In this document: in pieces, positions 45,467 to 53,985 of the stretch
Layout: every line of letters begins with the position of its first letter
Position numbering within the stretch: the first letter of the stretch is position 1
The notes under the pieces: generated by a model
The model's database searches: none
What the model was told of the DNA's origin: nothing
What the model saw: only the letters and a program-made list of their open reading frames with translations
Made by a program: the position numbers and the translations under genes
Assembly (NCBI GenBank): GCA_963717155.1
Contig: OY970326.1
Coordinates: 4,526,001 to 4,590,000 of the forward strand
DNA from: G963717155 sp963717155
GTDB lineage: Bacteria > Actinomycetota > Thermoleophilia > Gaiellales > JALYLC01
Reading direction: 5' to 3'
DNA: 64,000 bases

Positions 45467-46072
45467 GTGTCCACGCAACCATTCGCAAAGGTCGGAGCAG
45501 CCTGCGGGATCATCTTCCCGATCGGGCTCTTCCTCACTGCGGGGAACGGCTCTCAGTACTGGGCGTTCGCACTCGGCGCGATCGTGGTCTTCTTCGTCTT
45601 CCTCGCATACCTCTGCAGTGTGCTCGCGCGGGCGGAGGGGGAGCGAGGCTGGGTCGCGCAGTGCGCGTTCGCGGCCGGAGTCGTGGGAATCGGCCTGAAG
45701 CTCGGCAGCATCGCGCCCGAGATCGCGATCCACCGGGGTCACATCGCGGTCGGCACCCCGCTGCACGCCGGGCTCCAGGGCATCGCCGACGCAGCCACGG
45801 ATGTCTGCCTGTTCCCGCTCGGGCTCATGCTCGCAGCGGTCGCCGTCGTCGCTCTACGGACGGGTGCGCTGTCACGCTCGCTCGCATATGGCGCGGGAGT
45901 CACCGCGCTCGCGCTCGTCGCGAACGGCTCGTACAACCTGTACGTGCACTCGGGCTTCGTGCCCGCGCTCCTGCTGTTCCTGCTCTGGACGCTGGCCGCC
46001 GGTATCGCGCTCTCCCGCAGGGCGTGGCACTCGCCGGCACATGCGGGCCCAGAGCCTATGCCGGCCGTGTGA
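45467..46072 (+). CDS. Small polytopic membrane protein
   Basis: 201 residues with about six hydrophobic segments: VGAACGIIFPIGLFL, FALGAIVVFFVFLAYLC, CAFAAGVVGIGLKLG, LGLMLAAVAVVALR, YGAGVTALALVANG and ALLLFLLWTLAAGIAL. The overall look is like DUF4386-type or similar integral proteins, but I do not assign a family. GTG 45467 has AAGGAGG 6 bases upstream. Its TGA overlaps the GTG of a truncated oxidoreductase fragment. Confidence 0.7.
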   Translation: MSTQPFAKVGAACGIIFPIGLFLTAGNGSQYWAFALGAIVVFFVFLAYLCSVLARAEGERGWVAQCAFAAGVVGIGLKLGSIAPEIAIHRGHIAVGTPLHAGLQGIADAATDVCLFPLGLMLAAVAVVALRTGALSRSLAYGAGVTALALVANGSYNLYVHSGFVPALLLFLLWTLAAGIALSRRAWHSPAHAGPEPMPAV

Positions 46073-46211
46073 GCCGCCTGCGACTCGGCATCATCGGCTG
46101 CGGCGAGGCTGGGCAGAGCCTTCACCTGCCCAGCCTTGCCAGCTACCCGACCTGTTCGATATCCGCATCGTCTGCATGCCGGCGTGCAGGCGGCGCTCAA
46201 CGGCGGCATGA
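46069..46211 (+). pseudogene. N-terminal fragment of a Gfo/Idh/MocA oxidoreductase
   Basis: From GTG 46069 the text reads SRLRLGIIGCGEAGQSLHLP, a Rossmann start of the Gfo/Idh/MocA family. It continues, after a one-base shift at 46148-46149, as DLFDIRIVCM. Then similarity ends and a stop occurs at 46211. The full-length family has over 300 residues, so this is a remnant. The GTGA overlap with the upstream gene suggests that an intact gene once followed in the operon. Confidence 0.6.
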
Positions 46212-46227
46212 CGCGTCGCTGACTCGT

Positions 46228-46632
46228 TCAGCGCTCGAGCAGCTCGATCAGGTGCCCCTCGGGGTCGGCGACGAACGCCATGCGCACGCCGGGCTCCGGC
46301 GAGGGCCGCGGTCCCCAGACGCTCGAGGCGCCGGCGCGGACCAGACGTTCGTGCGTCGCGTCGAGATCGTCGACGCACAGGCTCCAGTGCGTCAGCCCGC
46401 GGTGCGCCGGCGCGCGCAGCGGGTCCGGCGGGATCGGCGACTGGTTCGATCCGGCCCGCTCGAACAGCTCGAGCCGCGCGCCGCTCGGGTGGACGAGCAT
46501 CGCGATGCGGAGGTCCGCCGTCGGCGCGAACGCGAACTCGCTGGTGAATCCGAGCGCGCGCTCGTACCACTCCTGCATCGCATCGAGGCTCTCGACGGAC
46601 AGACCGACATGGTCGAACCGCTCACCGGTCAT
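46228..46632 (-). CDS. VOC-family (glyoxalase-like) protein
   Basis: 134 residues. FDHVGLSVESLDAMQEWYE, ALGFTSEF, GARLELFERAGS, LTHWSLCVDDLDATHERLV and VADPEGHLIELLER fit one vicinal-oxygen-chelate unit with His and Glu metal ligands at the usual ends. It is a single-module metalloenzyme or binding protein of unknown substrate. The ATG overlaps the TGA of the flavoprotein gene, so they are coexpressed. Confidence 0.85.
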   Translation of the reverse strand: MTGERFDHVGLSVESLDAMQEWYERALGFTSEFAFAPTADLRIAMLVHPSGARLELFERAGSNQSPIPPDPLRAPAHRGLTHWSLCVDDLDATHERLVRAGASSVWGPRPSPEPGVRMAFVADPEGHLIELLER

Positions 46633-48041
46633 CCGCCTGCGGCCTCCGCGCCGGCGATGCGGCCGAACACGATCGCATCCGTCAGCCCGCCGCCGAACTG
46701 CGTGAGGTGCCCCCAGATCGAGCCGCAGCCGCCCGCCGCGAACAGGCCCGGCACCGGCTGGCCGTCCTCCCGCAGGACGCGTGCCCGCGCGTCTCTGCGC
46801 GGGCCGCCCGACGCCGTCGCGATCCCGGGCAGCATCCGGATCGCGTACAGGCGTTCCAGGTCGAGCGGCGCGAGGGTCTCCGCCGCGCGTCCGTGCTCGG
46901 GGTCGCAGCCGGACGCAGCTCCGGCGTTGTAGGAGTCGAGCGTCGCCGCCAGCGTCGCGCCGTCGACGCCGATCGCGGCGGCAAGCTCGCCGACGCCCGC
47001 CGCGCCGGCGATCCACCCGCGCTGAAGCTCCGCGCCGTTGTCGGCGCTCCACACGTAGTCGTTCGGCGTGCCGACGACGCCGTTCAGCGGACCGGCGAGC
47101 CGCGTGCGCTCGTCGAAGATCGCGTACAGCGGCAGATGCGGATAGTTCGCGCGGCGCGGGAGGTAGGTGCTGACCGCGCGCACGCGATCGTGGACCTCGT
47201 AGCCGGTCTCGTCTGCGAAGCGCCTGCCGTCAGCATCGACCCAGACGAAGCTCGGCGCGTGGAAATCGAGCGGGAAGGCGGCGTCGTACCCGTCGGCGTC
47301 GTACGCGAACCAACCGAAGAACGCGCTCATGTGCCAGAGCGCGGCGTTTACCTCCCGCGCGAGGCGGATCCCGTCGCCGGTGTTGCCGTGATGGCCGACC
47401 GGCACGAGCGGCGGCTCGAGGTAGGCCTCGCGCATGCCAGCGTCCCACTCGAATCCTCCGCATGTGAGGATGGTCGCGTGCCTGGCGTGGACGACGAACT
47501 CTCCCGCGCGCAGCTCGACCGTGCAGCCATCGACCCTGCCGTCGTCGCCGACGAGCAGGCTCGCTGCCCTGGCTTCGAGAAGGACGTGGGCCACGCGCCG
47601 TTCGACGTTCTCGCCGAGGACGCGCCACAGCTCGTGGCCGCCCGGGCCTCCGGTCTGGCTCCCGGCCAGGCGGTAGCTCACTCGACCGGCGCCGGGGAGC
47701 TTCGGCCAGGCGGGGAGCTCGCGCGAGCCCTCGGGTGGCGTGAACGGGAACGTCGCGCCGCCGAGGGCCTCGATCCAGGCCGCGACGTCGTGCAGGCCGT
47801 CGAGGTACGCCGCGAGTACCGCCGTGTCCGTCTTCCCGAAGCAGAGGGCCTCGAGATGCGCGAGCGCGTCCGGTCCGTCGACGTCCCAGATGAACCCGCC
47901 CGAGTAACGGCAGTTGCCCCCGGTCGCCCCCGTCTTCTCGATCACCGTGACGTGGGCGCCGCTGTCGGCGGCCGTGATCGCCGCCGCGGCCCCTGCAGGG
48001 CCGAGCCCGATCACGAGCACGTCGGTCTCGAGGTCAGCCAC
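46629..48041 (-). CDS. FAD-dependent dehydrogenase, fumarate-reductase flavoprotein-like
   Basis: 470 residues. VLVIGLGPAGAAAAITAADS (FAD motif), VIEKTGATGGNCRYSGGF, GHHGNTGDGIRLAREVNAAL, FADETGYEV and PGLFAAGGCGSIWGHLTQFG are typical of the FAD-binding-2 family of soluble fumarate-reductase, tricarballylate or ketosteroid dehydrogenases. No export signal. It likely forms a C=C bond or reduces one in a small acid or steroid-like ring. It overlaps the upstream FAD oxidase gene by 8 bases, making a three-gene operon with the VOC gene. Confidence 0.85.
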   Translation of the reverse strand: MADLETDVLVIGLGPAGAAAAITAADSGAHVTVIEKTGATGGNCRYSGGFIWDVDGPDALAHLEALCFGKTDTAVLAAYLDGLHDVAAWIEALGGATFPFTPPEGSRELPAWPKLPGAGRVSYRLAGSQTGGPGGHELWRVLGENVERRVAHVLLEARAASLLVGDDGRVDGCTVELRAGEFVVHARHATILTCGGFEWDAGMREAYLEPPLVPVGHHGNTGDGIRLAREVNAALWHMSAFFGWFAYDADGYDAAFPLDFHAPSFVWVDADGRRFADETGYEVHDRVRAVSTYLPRRANYPHLPLYAIFDERTRLAGPLNGVVGTPNDYVWSADNGAELQRGWIAGAAGVGELAAAIGVDGATLAATLDSYNAGAASGCDPEHGRAAETLAPLDLERLYAIRMLPGIATASGGPRRDARARVLREDGQPVPGLFAAGGCGSIWGHLTQFGGGLTDAIVFGRIAGAEAAGG

Positions 48042-49416
48042 CGCCGCTCCGCACGTTCGCAGATCCGCCGGGCGCGATCAGCCACGAGACGAACAGGCCG
48101 TCGGGGTCGTACTGCCGCCTCAGCTCCTGCAGTCGATCGAAGCTCGCGTCCGAGAGGAACCGGTCGGGCCGCCGGGTGAAGTCGGCGTCGCCCGTGTAGA
48201 CGCCCTTGCCGATCGGCTCGAGCCCGCGGTACGTGTCGGTCACCCAGTCGCGGCAGCGGGCGTCGTCTCGTGCGTCCTGCCATGCCGCGTACGTGGCGAG
48301 ATAGACGTTCCCCTCGACCGAGAAGGCCATGTCCGGGCGTGACGCGGGCGGGTCCCAGCCGTACCAGATCGAGAACGAGGTGGGCGTCGGCAGCTCGGCG
48401 AACAGCGGTCTGATGTGGGGGATCAGCTCGTCCGCGCCGGCGTCGGTCCACATGCAGTCGGTCGCGTAGCGATGGTCCACCGGGTTGATCGCCGCCATCG
48501 CCCTGAACTCGTCGGTGAGCGTCGTGGGTGCCGCGAACTGGTGCAGCAGGGCCCGGTCGAGCACGGGGCATGTCTCGAGCGGGGCAAGCACGCGCCGCGC
48601 CTCGTCCTCGCTGTCGACCATCGCGGTGGCGTGCAGGTACAGGCAGTGTCCCTGCGGGCGGTGCTCCTCGTCGATCATGGCCAGGTGGGGCCCCCAGGCG
48701 CTTGCGATCACCGGCTCGCAGACGGGCTCGCACCGCGGTAGGACGTCGTGCGCCCAGTGCAGAACCTCGTCGAACAGCTCGAGCGGGTACGCGTAGTTGG
48801 CCATGGCGGGGAAGCGCGGCGCGGGATAGGTGCGGAGGTGCCAGCGAACCACCGCCGCGAAGTAGCCAGGTCCGGCGCCCCGAGCGGCCCAGAGGAGCTC
48901 CGAGTTCTCGTGCTCGCTCGCGTGTACGAGCGCGCCGTCGGCGGTGACGACGTCGATCGCCTGCACGCTCTGACAGGCCCAGCCCCAGACGCGCGAGTTC
49001 CAGCCCTGCCCTCCCTGCAGGAGGAATCCACTGACGCCGACCGTGTCGCAGTGCCCACCGGGGAACATCCGCCCGTGCGAGGCAAGGAACGGGCTCAGCT
49101 CGGTGCCGCCGCGCACGCCGGGTCCGACGAGCGCCGTCTCGCGGTCACCGGCGAGCCGGAGCTCGTCGAGCCCCGACAGGTCGATCAGCAGGGCGTCGTC
49201 GCGCAGCCCCCACGCCCCCCAGCTGTGCCCGCCGGAGCGCAGCGCGACCTGGAGTCCACGCGCCCGGGCCAGCTGCACGCCGGCAACGACGTCGTCGATC
49301 GTCTGTGCCATCAGCACGCCCGCCGGAAAGCGCTCCGGGCGCCGCGCGTTGAAGTTGTGCGCGGTGCGTGCGTGCTCGTACTCGGCCTCGCCCCGCCAGT
49401 GCATCGAGCCTTGCAT
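48034..49416 (-). CDS. FAD-linked oxidase (PCMH/BBE type)
   Basis: 460 residues. A PCMH-type FAD domain has LQVALRSGGHSWGAWGLRDD with the His commonly linked to FAD, and TELSPFLASHGRMFPGGHCD. The usual second Cys of bicovalent members is not evident. The C-terminal BBE-like motif QYDPDGLFVSW closes the protein, although canonical members have N-x-N-P in the segment before it. Possibly an alcohol or sugar oxidase, or a secondary-metabolite oxidoreductase. Start ATG 49416 is likely; ATG 49404 is an alternative. It is divergent from the monooxygenase operon with 64 bases between. Confidence 0.82.
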   Translation of the reverse strand: MQGSMHWRGEAEYEHARTAHNFNARRPERFPAGVLMAQTIDDVVAGVQLARARGLQVALRSGGHSWGAWGLRDDALLIDLSGLDELRLAGDRETALVGPGVRGGTELSPFLASHGRMFPGGHCDTVGVSGFLLQGGQGWNSRVWGWACQSVQAIDVVTADGALVHASEHENSELLWAARGAGPGYFAAVVRWHLRTYPAPRFPAMANYAYPLELFDEVLHWAHDVLPRCEPVCEPVIASAWGPHLAMIDEEHRPQGHCLYLHATAMVDSEDEARRVLAPLETCPVLDRALLHQFAAPTTLTDEFRAMAAINPVDHRYATDCMWTDAGADELIPHIRPLFAELPTPTSFSIWYGWDPPASRPDMAFSVEGNVYLATYAAWQDARDDARCRDWVTDTYRGLEPIGKGVYTGDADFTRRPDRFLSDASFDRLQELRRQYDPDGLFVSWLIAPGGSANVRSGGG

Positions 49417-49480
49417 GCGGCTCAAGGATCGCATACATTCTTGCGAGCTGCATCCAGTTATGCTCGGTGGGAGAGGGACC

Positions 49481-50701
49481 ATGCACGACACACGGAGCGA
49501 CTTCCACGTGCTCATCGCCGGCGGCGGTCTGGGTGGGCTCTGCCTCGCCCAGGGACTGCGCAAGGCGGGTGTGAGCTGCGCCGTCTACGAACGCGATCCG
49601 GCGATGCAGCATCGCGCTGGGTACCGGCTGCACATGAACGCCGACGGTGGCGAGGCACTGCGCACCTGCCTTCCCGAGGATCTCTTCGAGCTCTACATGG
49701 AGACGTCGCGAACAAACCCGCCGCGTCCGCTTGCCGTCGTCATCGACAGCCAGTGCAACGAGCTGACGTCGATGCCGCACCTCGGACCGCCGAACGACGG
49801 CGTGCGCCCGCACACCGCGATCGACCGGCGCACGCTGCGCCAGATCCTGCTCGGTCGGCTCGACGGCGCCGTCCATGGCGATCGGGAGGCCGTCGGATTC
49901 GAGCAGCACGACGAGGGCGTTCGACTGCTGCTCGCGAACGGCGATACGGCCGACGGCGACGTCCTCGTCGGGGCCGACGGCATCAACTCGGCGGTACGTC
50001 GACAGCTGCTCCCCGAGGTCGAGATCGTCGGCGCCGAGGTCGAGGGCATCGCCCTCTTCGCGCGCTCCCCGCTCACCCCTGAGACGGTCGCCGAGCTGCC
50101 CTCCGTCATTCTCGACGGCTTCGTGATTGCGCGCGATGATCGCGGAGGCATGCTCGCGCTCGGCGCGTACACGCCGCGACGACCCGTCGCCGAGGCTGTT
50201 GCCGACCTTGCACCCGACATTCACGTCGACCCGGTCAGCCCGTACATGATGATCGGCGGCGGCGTGCCGCCGGGAAACCTCGTGCCCCCGTCCGCCGACT
50301 GGACGGCAGACACGCCGGGCGAGATGCATGCCGGCATGCTCGAAGTGGTCGCTGACTGGCACCCGGCGCTACGAGGTCTCGTCGAGCGGGTCGATCTGGA
50401 CACGCTCTTCGCGTTCCCGTTCCGGCGCCTCGATCCCACGCCGGCGTGGCCGCCAACCCGGGTCACGCTTCTCGGTGACGCGATCCACGCGATGCTCCCG
50501 ACGCGGGGCCAGGGAGCCAATCAGGCGTTGCACGACGCGGCGCTCCTCACCAGCAGGCTCACGTCGGCGGCGCGGGGCGAGGTCGACGTCGTCGACGCGA
50601 TCGCCGGCTATGAGGAGACGATGCGCGATCACGTCTACCCGATCATGGACATGTCCGCGGACCACGGCAGCTTCGGCGGCGGTGGCCTGAAGCGGGAGTG
50701 A
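49481..50701 (+). CDS. FAD-dependent monooxygenase
   Basis: 406 residues. HVLIAGGGLGGLCLAQGLRK (FAD motif), VLVGADGINSAVRRQLLP (DG motif) and VTLLGDAIHAMLPTRGQGAN (GD motif) define the class A aromatic monooxygenase family. It hydroxylates an aromatic or polycyclic substrate using NAD(P)H and oxygen. GAGAGGG lies 4 bases upstream of ATG 49481. Its stop overlaps the start of an FMN reductase-fold protein as GTGA, so they probably work as a pair or in consecutive steps. Confidence 0.87.
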   Translation: MHDTRSDFHVLIAGGGLGGLCLAQGLRKAGVSCAVYERDPAMQHRAGYRLHMNADGGEALRTCLPEDLFELYMETSRTNPPRPLAVVIDSQCNELTSMPHLGPPNDGVRPHTAIDRRTLRQILLGRLDGAVHGDREAVGFEQHDEGVRLLLANGDTADGDVLVGADGINSAVRRQLLPEVEIVGAEVEGIALFARSPLTPETVAELPSVILDGFVIARDDRGGMLALGAYTPRRPVAEAVADLAPDIHVDPVSPYMMIGGGVPPGNLVPPSADWTADTPGEMHAGMLEVVADWHPALRGLVERVDLDTLFAFPFRRLDPTPAWPPTRVTLLGDAIHAMLPTRGQGANQALHDAALLTSRLTSAARGEVDVVDAIAGYEETMRDHVYPIMDMSADHGSFGGGGLKRE

Positions 50702-51672
50702 CGGTGCGGCTGCTCGGATTGACCTGCGGCAATCCAGACGGCAACGCCGACCTGTTGCTGAAGGCCGCACTGATGGCGGCCGAGGAGCGCGGCCTCGACG
50801 TCGCGATGCTGCGGCTGGACGACTTGCGGATCCCGGTCGGGCCGGCCACCGGACCGGCGCAGGCTGATGACGGGCCGTGGTTCTGGAACGCGCTCATGGA
50901 GAGCGATGCGCTCATCATCAGCACCCCTGTCTACACCCGGACGCCACCCGGGCAGCTCAAGCTGCTGTGCGACCGCGTCCTCGGTCCGACCGCGGACGTC
51001 GCGTTCGCGATGGAGTACGTCCGGATGCGGGATGCGGGAGAGACGCCACCCGTGCGCTTCCCGTTCGACGAACGCGTCCTCAGAAACCGGGTCGGGGGCT
51101 TCATCTCCACCGGCGGCGCCCTGACCGACCACTGGCTCACGCTCGCCCTGCCGCTGCTGCACCACATGACGTTCTCGATGCAGATCGGGATCGTCGACCA
51201 GGTCCAGCTCGCCGGCGCGGGCGTGCGGGGATCGGTGCTGATCGACGACGCGGCGATCGCGCGTGCCGAGCTGCTCGGTCGGAACGTCGCGGAGCAGGCC
51301 GGTCGCGCCTTCGACGATGTCGAGTACCGGGGGGATCCTGGCGTCTGCCCGATGTGCCACCTCGATGTGCTGGTCATGCGGGCGGACGCCGTGGAGTGCG
51401 CGGTGTGCGGCGCGCGCGGGCAGTTCCACGTCGAGGGCGGTTCGGTCTCGGTGCGCTTCAGCGAGGAGGGCCGCCAGCAGTCGATCCTGACGATCGCCGA
51501 GAAGCGCACGCACTTCCTCGAGATCCAGCAGACGGCGATGCGCCAGGCCGCGTACGCCGACGAGATCGCCGAGCGCGGACAGCGCTACCAGGACTACGAC
51601 CGGTCGATCAGTCCCGCGCAGGGTCCGGGAGCGGCGGCAGGTGCGGCAGGAGATCCAGCTCGGGCAGGGTGA
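50698..51672 (+). CDS. NADPH-dependent FMN reductase-fold protein with four-Cys ribbon
   Basis: 324 residues. Residues 1-215 form a flavodoxin-like fold: RLLGLTCGNPDGNADLLLKA, ALIISTPVYTRTPPGQLK (FMN loop), FISTGGALTDHW. Residues 220-250 contain CPMC and CAVC, 16 residues apart, a likely zinc ribbon, followed by a short beta unit and a helix. A tail rich in Ala, Gly and Pro overlaps the convergent cupin gene by 65 bases; an unseen indel could have removed the true stop. It probably supplies reduced flavin or reduces a quinone for the monooxygenase. Confidence 0.82.
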   Translation: MTVRLLGLTCGNPDGNADLLLKAALMAAEERGLDVAMLRLDDLRIPVGPATGPAQADDGPWFWNALMESDALIISTPVYTRTPPGQLKLLCDRVLGPTADVAFAMEYVRMRDAGETPPVRFPFDERVLRNRVGGFISTGGALTDHWLTLALPLLHHMTFSMQIGIVDQVQLAGAGVRGSVLIDDAAIARAELLGRNVAEQAGRAFDDVEYRGDPGVCPMCHLDVLVMRADAVECAVCGARGQFHVEGGSVSVRFSEEGRQQSILTIAEKRTHFLEIQQTAMRQAAYADEIAERGQRYQDYDRSISPAQGPGAAAGAAGDPARAG

Positions 51673-52033
51673 CGACGCTCTCCTGCTCGTTCGGATCGGT
51701 CCGGGAGAGGACAGCCTCGGCCACCTCGCTGCTCGTGTTCGCCGGGAGGTGCGGAACGCCGGCGGGGATGTGCAGGAAGTCGCCCGCCTCGACGACGACG
51801 TGGTGCTCGAGCTGCGGCCCGGACCAGAACTCGACGCGGCCGCTGATCACGTAGATCGCCGACTCGTGGCTCTCGTGCAGGTGCGCCCGGGCGCGCGCGC
51901 CCGGCGGCAGGGTCAACCGGACCATGGAGATCGCGCGAGCACCCGCGGACTCGGCCGAGATTCCCGCGCCGTAGTCGAGCCCCTGCCGACCGCTGAACGA
52001 GCCGCCGGGACGGATGATCGTGCACTCGTCCAT
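51608..52033 (-). CDS. Cupin-domain protein
   Basis: 141 residues. LPPGARARAHLHESHESAIYV and EAGDFLHIPAGVPHLPANTS form the two cupin motifs with metal His residues. The N-terminus has an IIRPGGSFSGRQGLDY segment. It could be a small dioxygenase, isomerase or ligand sensor. It starts 4 bases after the stop of the VOC gene, with which it is cotranscribed. Confidence 0.85.
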   Translation of the reverse strand: MDECTIIRPGGSFSGRQGLDYGAGISAESAGARAISMVRLTLPPGARARAHLHESHESAIYVISGRVEFWSGPQLEHHVVVEAGDFLHIPAGVPHLPANTSSEVAEAVLSRTDPNEQESVVTLPELDLLPHLPPLPDPARD

Positions 52034-52037
52034 CCAG

Positions 52038-52592
52038 TCACTCGCCGTCGAGCTCGGTGAGCAGCTCGTCGAGGTCGAGGTGATCGCCGAAGACCGCCTT
52101 CGCCTTGCCATCCGGTGTGCGCGCCCACTGGTCGGTCGGCTTGTCCCACGTCAGCTCGAGCGTGTTGCCATCGGGATCGATGACGTAGATCGCGTCGTGC
52201 GTCGAGTACGACTCGGTCTGGCGGATCGGCCAGTCGATCTTCTTGAGCCGGCTGTAGGCGTCTGCGAGCCCGCGCCGCGTGGGGTAGGCGATCGCGACGT
52301 GATGGAGGCCGGTGAAGCCATCCGGCATCGCCTCACCGTCCTTCGACTTCCAGGTGTTGAATGCGAGGTGGTGGTGGTAGCCGCCCGCGGACAGGAACAG
52401 GGCGTCTCCGGTCGTGCCCCAACCGGGCACGTCGCGGATCTCCGCGACGACGTCGAACCCGAGCACGTCGACGTAGAACGCCCGGATGCGATCGATGTCC
52501 GCGGTGCGGAGGTGTACGTGGCCGATGCGGATGCCCGAGTCGATCGGCGCCGCAGCGGCTGTCTCGGGAACGTAGGGACCCTGGGCACCCAT
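52038..52592 (-). CDS. VOC-family extradiol-dioxygenase-like protein
   Basis: 184 residues. RIGHVHLRTADIDRIRAFYV, GGYHHHLAFNTW, GLHHVAIAYPT and YVIDPDGNTLELTWDK give two VOC units with His, His and Glu ligands, resembling catechol-2,3-dioxygenase-type proteins common in soil actinobacteria. GGAGGAG lies 8 bases before the ATG. The operon continues into the cupin gene. With the nearby monooxygenase this suggests aromatic compound processing. Confidence 0.85.
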   Translation of the reverse strand: MGAQGPYVPETAAAAPIDSGIRIGHVHLRTADIDRIRAFYVDVLGFDVVAEIRDVPGWGTTGDALFLSAGGYHHHLAFNTWKSKDGEAMPDGFTGLHHVAIAYPTRRGLADAYSRLKKIDWPIRQTESYSTHDAIYVIDPDGNTLELTWDKPTDQWARTPDGKAKAVFGDHLDLDELLTELDGE

Positions 52593-52643
52593 GAGTCGAC
52601 TCCTCCGGTTGGTGGCTGTGGGAATCGTAGTGCGGTCGCCCTG

Positions 52644-52685
52644 CCGGAAGGCCCCCGTGCCGCGGGCTGCGCGGAGGCCTTCCGG
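52644..52685 (-). terminator. Hairpin after the collagen-like gene
   Basis: CCGGAAGGCC (52644-52653) pairs with GGCCTTCCGG (52676-52685) across a 22-base GC-rich loop that can itself fold. It begins 2 bases beyond the stop of the collagen-like gene. Confidence 0.6.
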
Positions 52686-52687
52686 TG

Positions 52688-53500
52688 CTAGCAGGAGATC
52701 GTCAGGACGAAGTCGCGGTTGTTCTGGACGGCGTTCGCGCCGAACGTCGTGACGGCCACGTTCCCAGAGCCGTCAGAAACTGCGAAGGCTAGGCCGGGAA
52801 CACCAGTGACTTGTGCGATCGCCACGCACGCCGAGGCATCTGGCGCTCCTGACAACGCGACCTGATAGAGGCCGGTGCCCAATAGCGCTGACTGGATCAC
52901 GCCATGCACGCGACTGGTGCTGAGGGTGCCGTCGCTCGCGACAGCGGCGAAGTAGCGAACCGCAGGCAAGCCCTGTGGGCCCGTGGTTCCGGTGTTGCCA
53001 GGCACGCCCTGACTCCCCGTAGTGCCCGATATTCCCTGAGCGCCGGTTGTGCCGGTACTGCCCTGGGGCCCGATGGGACCGACCGCCCCCTGTCCGCCCA
53101 CGGTGCCCGGGCTGCCGTTCGCCCCGGCCGCGCCATTCGTGCCGTCGGTCCCGGCCGCGCCGTCCCTCCCGTTCGTTCCTGCGCCGCCCTGTGCGCCGCC
53201 AATGCCGATCACACCGCCGACGCCCTTCGCGCCCTTCGAGCCCTTCGCGCCTTTCGCACCCCTGGCGCCCTTGAAGCCCCTGGCGCCTGTGACACCTGCT
53301 TCGCCCTTCTTGCCCCGAAGAGCGTCTCGCGCCGATCTGGAGAGGTCGACTCGGGTGATCGAGCCGTTCTTGATGTCCGCGCCGGTCACGAGCCGCTTTG
53401 CCGCGACCGCTGTGCCCGTGATCCCGAAGATCGCGACGAGCGCGGTCATGAGCATGACCGGTCTGGAGCTGCGAAGCAGCCGACGATAGGTGTTGAGCAC
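52688..53500 (-). CDS. Secreted or anchored collagen-like protein
   Basis: 270 residues from GTG 53500. An N-terminal hydrophobic segment (VMLMTALVAIFGITGTAVAA) acts as signal or anchor. A DIKNGSITRVDLS motif, common in actinobacterial surface proteins of this kind, follows. Residues about 65-180 are Gly-x-y repeats: the first part is Lys/Ala rich (GAKGAKGSKG), then Asn/Asp/Thr rich, then GPQG-type. The last 85 residues form a globular cap with two Cys. Expected to form a triple-helical surface fibre. AAGGAA lies about 6 bases upstream. Confidence 0.85.
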   Translation of the reverse strand: MLNTYRRLLRSSRPVMLMTALVAIFGITGTAVAAKRLVTGADIKNGSITRVDLSRSARDALRGKKGEAGVTGARGFKGARGAKGAKGSKGAKGVGGVIGIGGAQGGAGTNGRDGAAGTDGTNGAAGANGSPGTVGGQGAVGPIGPQGSTGTTGAQGISGTTGSQGVPGNTGTTGPQGLPAVRYFAAVASDGTLSTSRVHGVIQSALLGTGLYQVALSGAPDASACVAIAQVTGVPGLAFAVSDGSGNVAVTTFGANAVQNNRDFVLTISC

Positions 53501-53609
53501 GGACGTTCCTTCCGGTGGTGTCCCCTGCGGTTGCCCGCGGTACGCACCGTGCGGCACGTGTGTTACCCCTCGACAGCGCTCGCGGACCTGCCGTCCCCCT
53601 TCCGGGAGC

Positions 53610-53641
53610 GGGTCCCGCGCGCCATGCGGCGCGCGGGGCCC
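53610..53641 (-). terminator. Hairpin terminator after the ABM-like gene
   Basis: 14-base arms GGGTCCCGCGCGCC and GGCGCGCGGGGCCC pair around an ATGC loop with one G-U pair, 11 bases past the stop of the small ABM-like gene. Confidence 0.65.
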
Positions 53642-53652
53642 TCCAGCTGGTC

Positions 53653-53925
53653 TCAGGCGCTGCACTGGCCGGCGAACTGCGCGGCCTGCGGTCGCGTCTT
53701 GTGTCCGGCCTCCTTCATGATCGGCGGGACCTCGGGGTCGGCGACGAAGCTCTGCCAGCCCTGCTCATCCCAGTCGAAGATCACCCAGACGCGGTCGTCC
53801 TCGGAGGGGTCGCGAAAGATCAGCGCGCCCTTCGAGCCGTGCAGCTTGCGCTTGTCCGCTCCCGTGGTCGAGAAGATCTCCATGAACCGGTCGAAGTCCT
53901 CCACCTGTGTCGTTGCGAGCAGCAT
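53653..53925 (-). CDS. Small dimeric alpha/beta-barrel-like protein
   Basis: 90 residues. LLATTQVEDFDRFMEIFS, LIFRDPSEDDRVWVIFDWDE and FVADPEVPPIMKEAG fit the antibiotic-biosynthesis-monooxygenase-like/ferredoxin-like fold found in many small actinobacterial proteins. GAAGGAGA is well placed upstream of the ATG. It follows the amide-type binding protein gene by 60 bases and is likely in the same operon. The function is unknown. Confidence 0.7.
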   Translation of the reverse strand: MLLATTQVEDFDRFMEIFSTTGADKRKLHGSKGALIFRDPSEDDRVWVIFDWDEQGWQSFVADPEVPPIMKEAGHKTRPQAAQFAGQCSA

Positions 53926-53985
53926 CTCCGTCTCCTTCTGTTGTGGTTCGTCGTCGTGTCTTCGTCGTGCGGTGTGGCCGTTGGT

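Noticed and set aside
52900..53300. GC-rich tandem repeat block as a possible CRISPR or minisatellite
   Set aside because: The repetition follows a 9-base Gly-x-y codon pattern of varied sequence within one open frame; it is the collagen-like region, not a DNA repeat array.
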